Notes: generated by a model from the sequence alone, not told the origin. Shown: positions 1-5,640, counted from the stretch's first letter. The stretch is DNA of 7,490 bases from an uncultured Veillonellaceae bacterium (GCA_958439155.1 CAUBUJ010000081.1:1-7490); one strand, 5' to 3'. Numbers and translations: made by a program.

Positions 1-13
1 GGGGAAAAGCGCA

Positions 14-46
14 ATAAAAAACGACCTCATCGATGAGATCGTTTTC
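14..46 (-). terminator. Rho-independent terminator of coaX
   Basis: An inverted repeat centred on ATCGAT (29-34) pairs 18-31 with 32-45. Read on the minus strand it is a 14-bp stem with one G-U wobble (25/38), although the innermost pairs must open to form a loop. The 3' arm runs into six U residues (complement of 16-21). It starts about 7 nt after the coaX stop, so it most likely ends the coaX transcript. On the plus strand a shorter T-run also follows the stem, so some bidirectional activity is possible. Confidence 0.8.
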
Positions 47-51
47 ATTTC

Positions 52-834
52 TTATGCCCGTTTTTCAGGCTTGTTTTTTTCGTAAAGAATGAGGAGTCCG
101 TCGAGAGTGAGCATGGGGTCCACAATGTCGATGGTAGAGCTGCCCTCGGAAATGAGAGTCGCCAGGCCGCCGGTGGCGATGACGGTCATGTGGGGCAGGT
201 TCATTTCTTCCTTGATATGGTTTACGATGTAGTCGATCTGTCCCACGAAGCCGTAGTAGATGCCAGCCTGCATGGCGGTGACCGTATTGCGGCAGATGCA
301 CGTAGGTGGACGCTTGAGTTCAATCCGGGGCAGTTTGGAAGCGCGCTGGAAAAGGGCTTCCATGGAAATACCGATGCCAGGCGCGACAGACCCGCCCAGG
401 TACTGGGATTTTTCATTGAGCACGCAGAAGGTGGTGGAGGTGCCCATGTCGATGATGATCGCCGGGCCGCCGTATTTATTGATCACTGCCACAGCGTTTA
501 CGATGCGGTCCGCGCCGAGTTCTTTCGGATTGTCGTAGAGAATATTCATGCCCGTCTTAATGCCGGGGCCGACAAACATGCCTTTCACATGGAAGTAGCG
601 CTGGCACAGGGTTTCAAGAATGGGAATGATCGGAGGAACGACGGTGGAAATGATCACGTCGTCGATGTCTTCAAATTTCAGTCCCTGGATCTGGAAGAGC
701 ATGCCCAACTCCGCCGCATAGGTGTCTGCGGTCTGGAGCTTGTCCGTGGCGATCCTCCAGTGCCCTACCAGTTCTCTTTTATTGAATACGCCGCATACGA
801 TATTGGTATTTCCTACATCAAAAGCAAGAAGCAT
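52..834 (-). CDS. coaX: Type III pantothenate kinase (CoaX)
   Basis: This cytosolic enzyme phosphorylates pantothenate with ATP, the first step of coenzyme A synthesis. The 260-residue product has the usual family length. Visible family motifs are the N-terminal phosphate loop DVGNTN (residues 6-11), GADR (107-110; its Asp matches the known catalytic base), DMGTSTTF (129-136, nucleotide/cation site of the ASKHA fold), GGSVAPGI (147-154), NTVTAMQAG (183-191) and TGGLA (221-225). Type III kinases are known to need a monovalent cation and to resist CoA feedback; that is family knowledge, not seen here. The ATG at 834 is supported by AGGGGAGG five bases upstream. The gene is separated from hemL by a terminator and has its own sigma-70-like promoter, so it appears to be a single-gene unit with no functional tie to the tetrapyrrole genes. 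Confidence 0.96.
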   Translation of the reverse strand: MLLAFDVGNTNIVCGVFNKRELVGHWRIATDKLQTADTYAAELGMLFQIQGLKFEDIDDVIISTVVPPIIPILETLCQRYFHVKGMFVGPGIKTGMNILYDNPKELGADRIVNAVAVINKYGGPAIIIDMGTSTTFCVLNEKSQYLGGSVAPGIGISMEALFQRASKLPRIELKRPPTCICRNTVTAMQAGIYYGFVGQIDYIVNHIKEEMNLPHMTVIATGGLATLISEGSSTIDIVDPMLTLDGLLILYEKNKPEKRA

Positions 835-883
835 AGGTACCTCCCCTGGCTCTAATTATGAGCATTGTCTGAATGTCCCTTGT

Positions 884-912
884 ATCATGATATAAATGCT
901 TTTCCCTGTCAA
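884..912 (-). promoter_or_regulatory. Sigma-70-type promoter for coaX
   Basis: On the minus strand a perfect -35 TTGACA (907-912) is followed after 17 bp by CATGAT (884-889), four of six matches to the -10 consensus. An A-rich tract AAAAAATT lies upstream around 929-936 and could act as an UP element. The predicted transcript start is near 877, giving a leader of about 43 nt with the Shine-Dalgarno AGGGGAGG at 840-847. The position between the hemL terminator and coaX fits independent transcription. The -10 match is modest and is the weak point of this call. Confidence 0.6.
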
Positions 913-947
913 GCTTTGGGGAGAAGGAATTTTTTGTAAGGGCATAT

Positions 948-976
948 AAAAGAACCAGTCCCTTCGAACTGGCTCT
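948..976 (-). terminator. Rho-independent terminator after hemL
   Basis: On the minus strand a 9-bp stem (968-976 paired with 951-959, one G-U wobble) with an 8-nt loop is followed by UUCUUUUAU. It begins 11 nt downstream of the hemL stop codon, so it probably closes the hemB-hemL transcript and separates it from coaX. Confidence 0.75.
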
Positions 977-987
977 TCTGTACCTTT

Positions 988-2286
988 TTATTTTTTCGCT
1001 GCCGCTACCATTGCCGCCCGGGCTGCGCCGATGGTTTTTTCAATGTCTTCGTCGCTGTGGGCGTAGGACATAAAGATGGTCTCGAAAGGAGACGGGGCGA
1101 GATAAATCCCCTGATCCAGCATGGACCGGAACCAGGCGCGGAACGCGTCCGCATCGGCCGCGCAGGCGTCAGCATAATTCTTGACAGGCTTTTCGCTGAA
1201 AAAGAGTCCGAACATGGAGCCTGCCTGGTGGAGCTGGACGGGAACGCCGGCAGCCGCTGCCGCTTCTTTCCAGCCTGCCAGAAGGGCCTTCACTTTCCCT
1301 TCTACGATGTCCTGGAAATGGGGAATCTTCATCATTTCCCGAAGGGTCGCAAGGCCTGCGGTGACCGCCAGAGGATTGCCCGAGAGGGTCCCTGCCTGGT
1401 AGACCGCGCCGTCCGGGGCGACGCATCCCATGATGTCTTTCCGTCCGCCGTAGGCTGCCGCGGGAAGACCGCCGCCGATGATTTTGCCCAGGCAGGTCAT
1501 ATCCGGATGGATGTGGTACTTGCCCTGGGCACCGTGGAAACCTGCGCGGAAGCCGCACATCACTTCATCAAAAATAAGGACGGTACCGTGTTTTTCCGTC
1601 TCGCTCCGGAGGGTTTCAAGGAATCCCGGTTCCGGATTGATCATGCCCATATTGCCTGCCACCGGCTCGACGATGACCGCGGCGATCGCATCCCCTTCCC
1701 GGTCCATCATAGTCTTAAAGGCGGGAATGTCATTGTAGGGAACGACGAGCGTATCCTGGGCCGTGCCTTTCGTGACGCCGGCACTGTCGGGCTTTCCAAA
1801 GGTAGAAGCGCCGGAGCCGGCCTTCACGAGGAGGCTGTCGCCGTGGCCGTGGTAGCATCCTTCAAATTTCAGGATCTTGTCCCGGCCGGTGTAGCCCCGG
1901 GCGGCGCGGAGGGCGCTCATGGTCGCTTCCGTACCGGAGGAGACGAGGCGGAGTTTCTCGATGGACGGAATGATTTCCGTAATGAGCTCTGCCAGCTCGG
2001 TCTCGATCACGGTGGGTGCGCCGTAGCTCGTTCCTTTCGCCGCCGCGTCCTGGACGGCGCGGATCACCGCGGGATACGCATGGCCCAGGATCATCGGGCC
2101 CCACGAGCCGACGTAGTCGATGTAGGTATTGCCGTCAATGTCGGTGATGTACGCCCCTTTGGCGTGGTCGATGAAGGGCGGCGGGCATCCCATATGGGGA
2201 TAGGAGCGGACCGGGCTGTTCACGCCGCCAGGCATGTATTTCTTCGCTTCTTCGAAGGCTTTTTCAGACTTTGCGAGAGAAATCAT
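988..2286 (-). CDS. hemL: Glutamate-1-semialdehyde 2,1-aminomutase (HemL)
   Basis: This PLP enzyme of aminotransferase fold class I converts glutamate-1-semialdehyde, the product of HemA, to 5-aminolevulinate. The 432-residue protein has the full family length. Visible are the N-terminal GGVNSPVRSY (20-29), SSGTEATMSALRAARG (116-131; PLP phosphate contact), FEGCYHGHGD (141-150), VEPVAGNMG (206-214), FDEVMCGFR (239-247; Asp240 facing the PLP ring nitrogen) and LGKIIGGGLP (266-275) with the presumed Schiff-base Lys268. The ATG at 2286 is chosen because it overlaps the hemB stop as ATGA and has AGGAGG (2294-2299) seven bases upstream. The frame stays open to an ATG at 2310, which would add eight residues (MAERGGRE) with no family counterpart that I recall. 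The overlap implies translational coupling to hemB. A terminator follows the stop. Confidence 0.96.
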   Translation of the reverse strand: MISLAKSEKAFEEAKKYMPGGVNSPVRSYPHMGCPPPFIDHAKGAYITDIDGNTYIDYVGSWGPMILGHAYPAVIRAVQDAAAKGTSYGAPTVIETELAELITEIIPSIEKLRLVSSGTEATMSALRAARGYTGRDKILKFEGCYHGHGDSLLVKAGSGASTFGKPDSAGVTKGTAQDTLVVPYNDIPAFKTMMDREGDAIAAVIVEPVAGNMGMINPEPGFLETLRSETEKHGTVLIFDEVMCGFRAGFHGAQGKYHIHPDMTCLGKIIGGGLPAAAYGGRKDIMGCVAPDGAVYQAGTLSGNPLAVTAGLATLREMMKIPHFQDIVEGKVKALLAGWKEAAAAAGVPVQLHQAGSMFGLFFSEKPVKNYADACAADADAFRAWFRSMLDQGIYLAPSPFETIFMSYAHSDEDIEKTIGAARAAMVAAAKK

Positions 2287-3269
2287 TTCCCTGCCTCCTC
2301 TTTCAGCCATTTCGCTGCGTCAATGGAATGGTAGGAAATGATCATGTCCGCGCCGGCGCGCTTCATGGAAAGGAGTGTCTCCATGACGATGCGCTTCTCG
2401 TCAATCCAGCCGTTGGCGGCGGCCGCTTTCACCATGGCGTATTCGCCGCTCACATTGTATACCGCAACCGGCCGGTCGATACGCTCACGCACCTGGTGAA
2501 CGATGTCAAGGTAAGCAAGGGCAGGCTTTACCATAATGATATCCGCTCCTTCTTCCATATCGAGATCCACTTCTTTCATGGCTTCCCTGCTGTTGGCCGG
2601 ATCCATCTGGTAGCCCCGGCGGTCGCCGAAGTGAGGCGCCGAGTCCGCCGCGTCGCGGAAGGGGCCGTAGTATCCGGAAGCGTACTTCACGGCGTAGGAC
2701 ATAATGGAAACATTGGACAGATCATTCTCGTCGAGGGTCTTCCGGATGACCGCGATGCGGCCGTCCATCATATCGGACGGAGCGATGATGTCCGCGCCGG
2801 CTTCTGCCTGGGAGAGAGCCACTTTCGCCAGAAGCGGAAGGGTGGCGTCATTGTCCACTTCATGGCCGCAGAGCTTGCCGCAGTGCCCATGGGACGTGTA
2901 CTGGCAGAGGCATACGTCACCGACGATGACCAGATCCGGCAGCGCTTCTTTAATGGCCTTCATGGCGCGCTGCACCGGGCTCTTCGGGTCCCACGCGGAG
3001 GAACCGATCTCATCTTTGTATTCCGGCAGGCCGAAGACTTCCACCGCGGGAATGCCGAGCTTGTAAATTTCCTCGGCCAGCTTCACCGCGTTGTCCACGG
3101 AGAGGTGGTAACACCCGGGCATGCTGGGAATTTCTTCCTTCACATTCGTGCCGGGCACAACGAAAATCGGATAAATGAAGTCATTCACTTCAAGAGATGT
3201 TTCCCGCACCATGCTGCGGATCGCTTCCGTCCGGCGGAGCCGGCGGGGACGCAATGTATTCAGTTTCAT
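2283..3269 (-). CDS. hemB: Delta-aminolevulinic acid dehydratase (porphobilinogen synthase, HemB)
   Basis: The enzyme condenses two 5-aminolevulinate molecules to porphobilinogen in the cytosol. The 328-residue product is a normal-length TIM-barrel protein. It shows the zinc-type cysteine cluster DVCLCQYTSHGHCG (Cys120, Cys122, Cys130), so it belongs to the Zn-dependent rather than the Mg-only Asp-rich class. It also has APSDMMDGRI (163-172), SYAVKYAS with catalytic Lys195, and MVKPALAYLD with Schiff-base Lys248. The ATG at 3269 has CTCCTT (AAGGAG on the coding strand, 3278-3283) eight bases upstream. The in-frame GTG at 3278 would overlap that Shine-Dalgarno and is rejected. The stop overlaps the hemL ATG. 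Its 5' side is unusual: a 49-bp heptamer repeat array begins ten bases upstream of the Shine-Dalgarno. I see no convincing hemB promoter. Confidence 0.96.
   Translation of the reverse strand: MKLNTLRPRRLRRTEAIRSMVRETSLEVNDFIYPIFVVPGTNVKEEIPSMPGCYHLSVDNAVKLAEEIYKLGIPAVEVFGLPEYKDEIGSSAWDPKSPVQRAMKAIKEALPDLVIVGDVCLCQYTSHGHCGKLCGHEVDNDATLPLLAKVALSQAEAGADIIAPSDMMDGRIAVIRKTLDENDLSNVSIMSYAVKYASGYYGPFRDAADSAPHFGDRRGYQMDPANSREAMKEVDLDMEEGADIIMVKPALAYLDIVHQVRERIDRPVAVYNVSGEYAMVKAAAANGWIDEKRIVMETLLSMKRAGADMIISYHSIDAAKWLKEEAGK
2294..2299 (-). promoter_or_regulatory. Shine-Dalgarno fixing the hemL start
   Basis: AGGAGG on the coding strand, inside the last codons of hemB, stands seven bases before the ATG at 2286. 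It supports the ATGA-overlap start over the longer open frame from 2310. Confidence 0.8.
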
Positions 3270-3277
3270 CTGTATCA

Positions 3278-3283
3278 CTCCTT
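3278..3283 (-). promoter_or_regulatory. Shine-Dalgarno fixing the hemB start
   Basis: AAGGAG on the coding strand is eight bases from the ATG at 3269. It abuts and overlaps the in-frame GTG at 3278, which rules that GTG out as the initiator. Confidence 0.8.
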
Positions 3284-3292
3284 GTGAAATAA

Positions 3293-3341
3293 GCTGTTAG
3301 CTTTTAGCTTTTAGCTTTTAGCTGTTGGCTGTTGGCTGTTG
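3293..3341. repeat. Seven-copy 7-bp tandem repeat (GCTKTTR)
   Basis: Exactly seven contiguous heptamers are visible: one GCTGTTA (3293-3299), three GCTTTTA (3300-3320) and three GCTGTTG (3321-3341). Variants are grouped rather than mixed, as expected if the array grew by stepwise duplication of single units. The array lies in the presumed hemB leader, ten bases upstream of its Shine-Dalgarno. From memory, similar GCTTTTAGCTGTTGGC strings occur between genes in some Negativicutes; this is not verified here. Confidence 0.9.
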
Positions 3342-3348
3342 GATTTTT

Positions 3349-3407
3349 GTGCGTCATTGGGGCGGGGTCTGAGGTCTAAGGTCTAAGGTCAGTCGGTGCG
3401 TCATTGG
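3349..3407. repeat. 12-bp direct repeat flanking a second heptamer array
   Basis: GTGCGTCATTGG occurs at 3349-3360 and again at 3396-3407, start to start 47 bp apart. Between the copies lies a second tandem heptamer: GGTCTGA (3366-3372), GGTCTAA (3373-3379), GGTCTAA (3380-3386) and a partial GGTC (3387-3390). The unit differs from that of the neighbouring GCTKTTR array but has the same 7-bp period. Confidence 0.8.
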
Positions 3408-3473
3408 AGGCACATACGGGTCTGGAGTCGGAAGAGGAAATAGGAAGTATGCTTTGATATTTGGCTTCGCCGT

Positions 3474-3722
3474 GCATGGCGGGCTGAAACCCAGTGTACA
3501 CGCAGGCCCAGCCCCTCTCAGTCAGCTCCGCTGACAGCTCTCCCCCAGAGGGGCGAGCCTTGTACAGTACCATTCCGCTTTTTGTTTGTACCCATGCGTA
3601 AATTCGGACATTTCCTAAAAATGTCAAAATCGTAAGGCTCGCCCCCTTTGGGGGCGAGCTGGCGCCGCAGGCGACTGAGAGGGGTCCTGCCTGCGTACAC
3701 GGTGGTTTTGAACGATGCATGG
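3474..3722. repeat. Long inverted-repeat (MITE/REP-like) element
   Basis: Two arms of about 90 bp face each other around an AT-richer core (about 3561-3635). The outer parts match as GTGTACACGCAGG (3494-3506) against GTGTACGCAGG (reverse complement of 3690-3700). The next 12 bp are perfect: CCCCTCTCAGTC (3512-3523) and GACTGAGAGGGG (3673-3684). Inside each arm are two small hairpins. One is GTCAGC-TCC-GCTGAC (3521-3535), matched by the sequence-divergent but still foldable 3661-3675. The other is a GC-rich stem at 3537-3558, matched by a perfect 10-bp stem at 3637-3659. Looser similarity reaches GCATG near both ends. No transposase and no clear target-site duplication are visible. It looks like a non-autonomous or REP-type intergenic repeat; similar strings in gut Firmicutes are recalled, not checked. 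Confidence 0.8.
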
Positions 3723-3734
3723 GCATATATTCCC

Positions 3735-3759
3735 TCGATGGGGCGAGCCCTCGATTTTT
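3735..3759 (+). terminator. Terminator-like hairpin on the plus strand (doubtful)
   Basis: TCGA-GGG (3735-3742, with a bulged T at 3739) pairs with CCC-TCGA (3748-3754) around a 5-nt loop and is followed by five T residues (3755-3759). The shape fits an intrinsic terminator for plus-strand transcripts, yet no plus-strand gene lies upstream. It may be a by-product of the repeats or may block antisense transcription from the left. Confidence 0.3.
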
Positions 3760-3765
3760 ACGTGA

Positions 3766-3815
3766 GATCTGCCCTAAAGGGGACTCGCAAGATCCACCCT
3801 AAAGGGGACCATAAA
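3766..3815. repeat. Two-copy 25-bp direct repeat with CCCTAAAGGGGAC core
   Basis: Copies at 3766-3790 and 3791-3815 share GATC near their starts and the identical 13-mer CCCTAAAGGGGAC (3772-3784 and 3797-3809). A near-inverted copy of the core, TCCCCTTTGAGG, is at 3844-3855 and could pair with either copy. Confidence 0.75.
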
Positions 3816-3864
3816 GGTCTCCACTCTGTGCCGTACTTTCTTTTCCCCTTTGAGGCAAATGTCT

Positions 3865-3899
3865 TTCACTGGTCCGGTCGGGATGACCGGACCAGTGAA
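3865..3899. repeat. Perfect 15-bp stem-loop
   Basis: TTCACTGGTCCGGTC (3865-3879) and GACCGGACCAGTGAA (3885-3899) are exact reverse complements around a 5-nt loop (GGGAT). The stem is long and GC-rich, but neither strand has a U-tract after it, so it is not a classical intrinsic terminator. It lies about 180 nt downstream of the cobA-hemD stop in the transcript. It could stall polymerase, protect an mRNA 3' end, or be a dispersed palindromic repeat. Confidence 0.85.
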
Positions 3900-4080
3900 G
3901 AAAACGCGTCTGGGACCGAGGGTCTGCGCACGAACGTTACTACGCGGTACAGTTCCCCGGCCATTCCGAGGCCCCGGCCTATCAAAATTCCGCGGTCGGC
4001 GGCACCGCCCCTCTCAACTCTAAACTCTGCGCCCTTCCCCAAATGACGCGCCAACCCAATTCGCCGCCAATGGCCGCCTG

Positions 4081-5598
4081 TCAACGCGTTTCCTTCTTCT
4101 CAATGGCCTCGGTGAGCCCGTCGATGGTGTACACGTCTGACACAATATCCGGCGTAAATCCATAGTTCCTGCAGGCGTCGGCAGTAATGGGGCCGATGCA
4201 GGCAAGGATACATTGTTGGATCTTGTCTTTTTCATCCCCTGCCATGGCGACCAGGCTGTGCACGGTGGAAGAACTGGTGAGGGTGATAATGTCTACCGAA
4301 CCTTCCGCGAGACGCCGCCGCAGTTCGTGCCGGCTCTTTTCGTCGGTCACCGTGCAGTATGCTTCCGCCACATCCACCTGGGCGCCCATGGCGCGGAGCC
4401 CTTCCGGGAGAATTTCTCTGGCCACTTTGGCCCGGGGAATGAGGATTTTTGTCCCTTTTTGAATATGCGGGGCGAGCTCTGTGAGAAGCCCTTCCGCCTT
4501 GTATTCTTTCGGAATGAAATCGGCATGGACCCCATAGGGACGAAGCGCCCGGTCTGTGGCTGGGCCGATGGCGGCGATTTTCACATGGCCGATGGCTCTG
4601 GCATCGAGACCTTTCTCATAGAGGCGGCGGAAGAAGCAGTCCACCCCGTTCTGGCTGGTGAAAATGAGCCACTGGTACGACGGGAGATGGTCAATCCCCG
4701 CGTCCAGACTCTTTCCGCCGTCAGAAGGAGGGGCGATGGAAATGACAGGGATCTCCGTGCAGTCCGCGCCGAGCGCTTCCAGATGGTGGGTGAGGCGGGA
4801 CGCCTGGTTTCTGGAACGGGTAACGAGCACCTTTTTTCCAAAGAGGGGTTTATTGTCAAACCAGCGCATCTCTTTCCGGAGAGAGACCACGTCGCCTACG
4901 ATGAAGACCGCCGGCGGCTGGATCTTTTTCTCCTCCACCGTTTCCCCCGCTTTTTCAAGGGTCGTCTCATACACTTCCTGGTAGGGCCGGGTCCCCCAGC
5001 GGATGAAGGCCGCCGGCGTCGTGCCGGGCCTGCCGTACTTCATAAGCTTTGCCGCGATCATTCCCGCCTGGTGGACACCCATGAGGAAAACGAGAGTATC
5101 CACACCGCCGGCAAGGTGCTCCCAATGGATGGACGACGCCGCTTTCGTCGGATCTTCATGACCGGTAATGACCGCAAACGACGCGGCTACTTTCCGGTGG
5201 GTCACAGGAATCCCCGCGTAAGCCGGGCCGGCGATGGCCGATGTCACCCCAGGCACCATTTCATAAGGCACGCCTTCTTTCCGGAGCTCCAGAATTTCCT
5301 CTCCGCCCCGGCCGAACACGAAGGGATCGCCCCCTTTGAGGCGGGCGACCACTTTCCCTTCCTTTCCCTTTTCGGCAATGAGGCGGCTGATATCTTCCTG
5401 ACTCATGGTGTGATTGCCGCACATTTTCCCTACATAAATATACTCCGCCTCCGGGTTCATGAAGGCGAGAAGCCGCGGGTCGGCGAGGTAATCCCCTACC
5501 ACCACGTCAGCGGTTTCAAGACAATGTTTCCCTTTCAGCGTGAGCAGTTCCGGATCGCCCGGGCCTGCTCCAATGAGATAGACAATTCCCTGATTCAT
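4081..5598 (-). CDS. cobA-hemD: Fused uroporphyrinogen-III C-methyltransferase / uroporphyrinogen-III synthase (CobA-HemD)
   Basis: The 505-residue protein joins two enzymes acting on consecutive steps. Residues 1 to about 245 are an SAM-dependent uroporphyrinogen-III methyltransferase (SUMT): GAGPGDPELLTLKG (10-23), YVGKMCGNH (55-63), RLKGGDPFVFGRGGEE (86-101), VPGVTSAIAGPAYAGIPVTH (115-134) and the late WGTRPYQ (201-207). Residues from about 250 to 505 are uroporphyrinogen-III synthase: KKVLVTRSR (255-263), FTSQNGVD (313-320), AAIGPATDRAL (342-352), TSSSTVHSLV (441-450) and IGPITADACRNYG (468-480). HemD inverts ring D and cyclises hydroxymethylbilane; CobA then makes precorrin-2. The fusion is common in Clostridia and Negativicutes. 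The ATG at 5598 has GAGGAG (5604-5609) six bases upstream. The gene follows hemC by 42 nt. No U-tract terminator is seen after it. Confidence 0.95.
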   Translation of the reverse strand: MNQGIVYLIGAGPGDPELLTLKGKHCLETADVVVGDYLADPRLLAFMNPEAEYIYVGKMCGNHTMSQEDISRLIAEKGKEGKVVARLKGGDPFVFGRGGEEILELRKEGVPYEMVPGVTSAIAGPAYAGIPVTHRKVAASFAVITGHEDPTKAASSIHWEHLAGGVDTLVFLMGVHQAGMIAAKLMKYGRPGTTPAAFIRWGTRPYQEVYETTLEKAGETVEEKKIQPPAVFIVGDVVSLRKEMRWFDNKPLFGKKVLVTRSRNQASRLTHHLEALGADCTEIPVISIAPPSDGGKSLDAGIDHLPSYQWLIFTSQNGVDCFFRRLYEKGLDARAIGHVKIAAIGPATDRALRPYGVHADFIPKEYKAEGLLTELAPHIQKGTKILIPRAKVAREILPEGLRAMGAQVDVAEAYCTVTDEKSRHELRRRLAEGSVDIITLTSSSTVHSLVAMAGDEKDKIQQCILACIGPITADACRNYGFTPDIVSDVYTIDGLTEAIEKKETR

Positions 5599-5618
5599 AG
5601 ATTCTCCTCAATACGCAT

Positions 5619-5640
5619 GGAACATGCAGGACATGGTTCC
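5619..5640 (-). other. Small hairpin in the hemC/cobA-hemD spacer
   Basis: GGAACATG (5619-5626) pairs with CATGGTTCC (5632-5640, one bulged G) around a 5-nt loop, directly after the hemC stop and ten bases before the cobA-hemD Shine-Dalgarno. No U-tract follows, so it is not a terminator. It may be an intercistronic stability or spacing structure, or chance. Confidence 0.4.

Larger units (their letters stand above)
3270..4080. other. 811-bp gene-free region rich in short repeats
   Basis: No open frame here looks coding: the frames present cross palindromes and repeats, lack recognisable domains, and have no good ribosome binding site that I can find. From left to right it holds the hemB Shine-Dalgarno, a GCTKTTR heptamer array (3293-3341), a GGTCTRA heptamer array (3366-3390) inside a 12-bp direct repeat, a long inverted-repeat element (3474-3722), a 25-bp direct repeat (3766-3815) and a perfect hairpin (3865-3899). 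From about 3905 to 4080 I see only short GC-rich palindromes such as GGCGGCACCGCC (3998-4009), and no U-tract terminator for cobA-hemD. The region interrupts what would otherwise be a tight tetrapyrrole operon. Confidence 0.8.

Noticed and set aside
1057..2334. Long plus-strand open frame (425 codons) opposite hemL
   Set aside because: It mirrors hemL almost exactly, has His/Arg/Gly-rich composition with no domain I recognise, and is explained by high GC at third positions of the real gene.
2271..3287. 338-codon plus-strand open frame opposite hemB
   Set aside because: Antisense shadow of hemB with low-complexity His/Arg/Val-rich translation and no family motif.
3376..3726. 116-codon minus-strand open frame over the inverted-repeat element
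   Set aside because: It translates both palindromic arms and the repeats beside them, so its length depends on repeat structure; I see no ribosome binding site or protein motif. A repeat-derived frame is the simpler reading.
3293..3899. CRISPR array or attachment site
   Set aside because: The repeats are too short, of different kinds, and lack regular unique spacers; no cas, integrase or tRNA sequence is visible.
3998..4009. GGCGGCACCGCC palindrome as terminator of cobA-hemD
   Set aside because: The stem is only five bp and the nearest U-run on the minus strand is too far away.
3648..4046. 132-codon plus-strand open frame in the gene-free region
   Set aside because: It begins inside a hairpin of the repeat element, runs through the 25-bp repeats and the 15-bp stem, and shows no domain.
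5595..5618. Seven-codon frame (MRIEENL) whose TGA overlaps the cobA-hemD ATG, as a leader peptide
   Set aside because: It has no Shine-Dalgarno of its own, contains the Shine-Dalgarno of cobA-hemD, and is the tail of a longer out-of-frame shadow of hemC.
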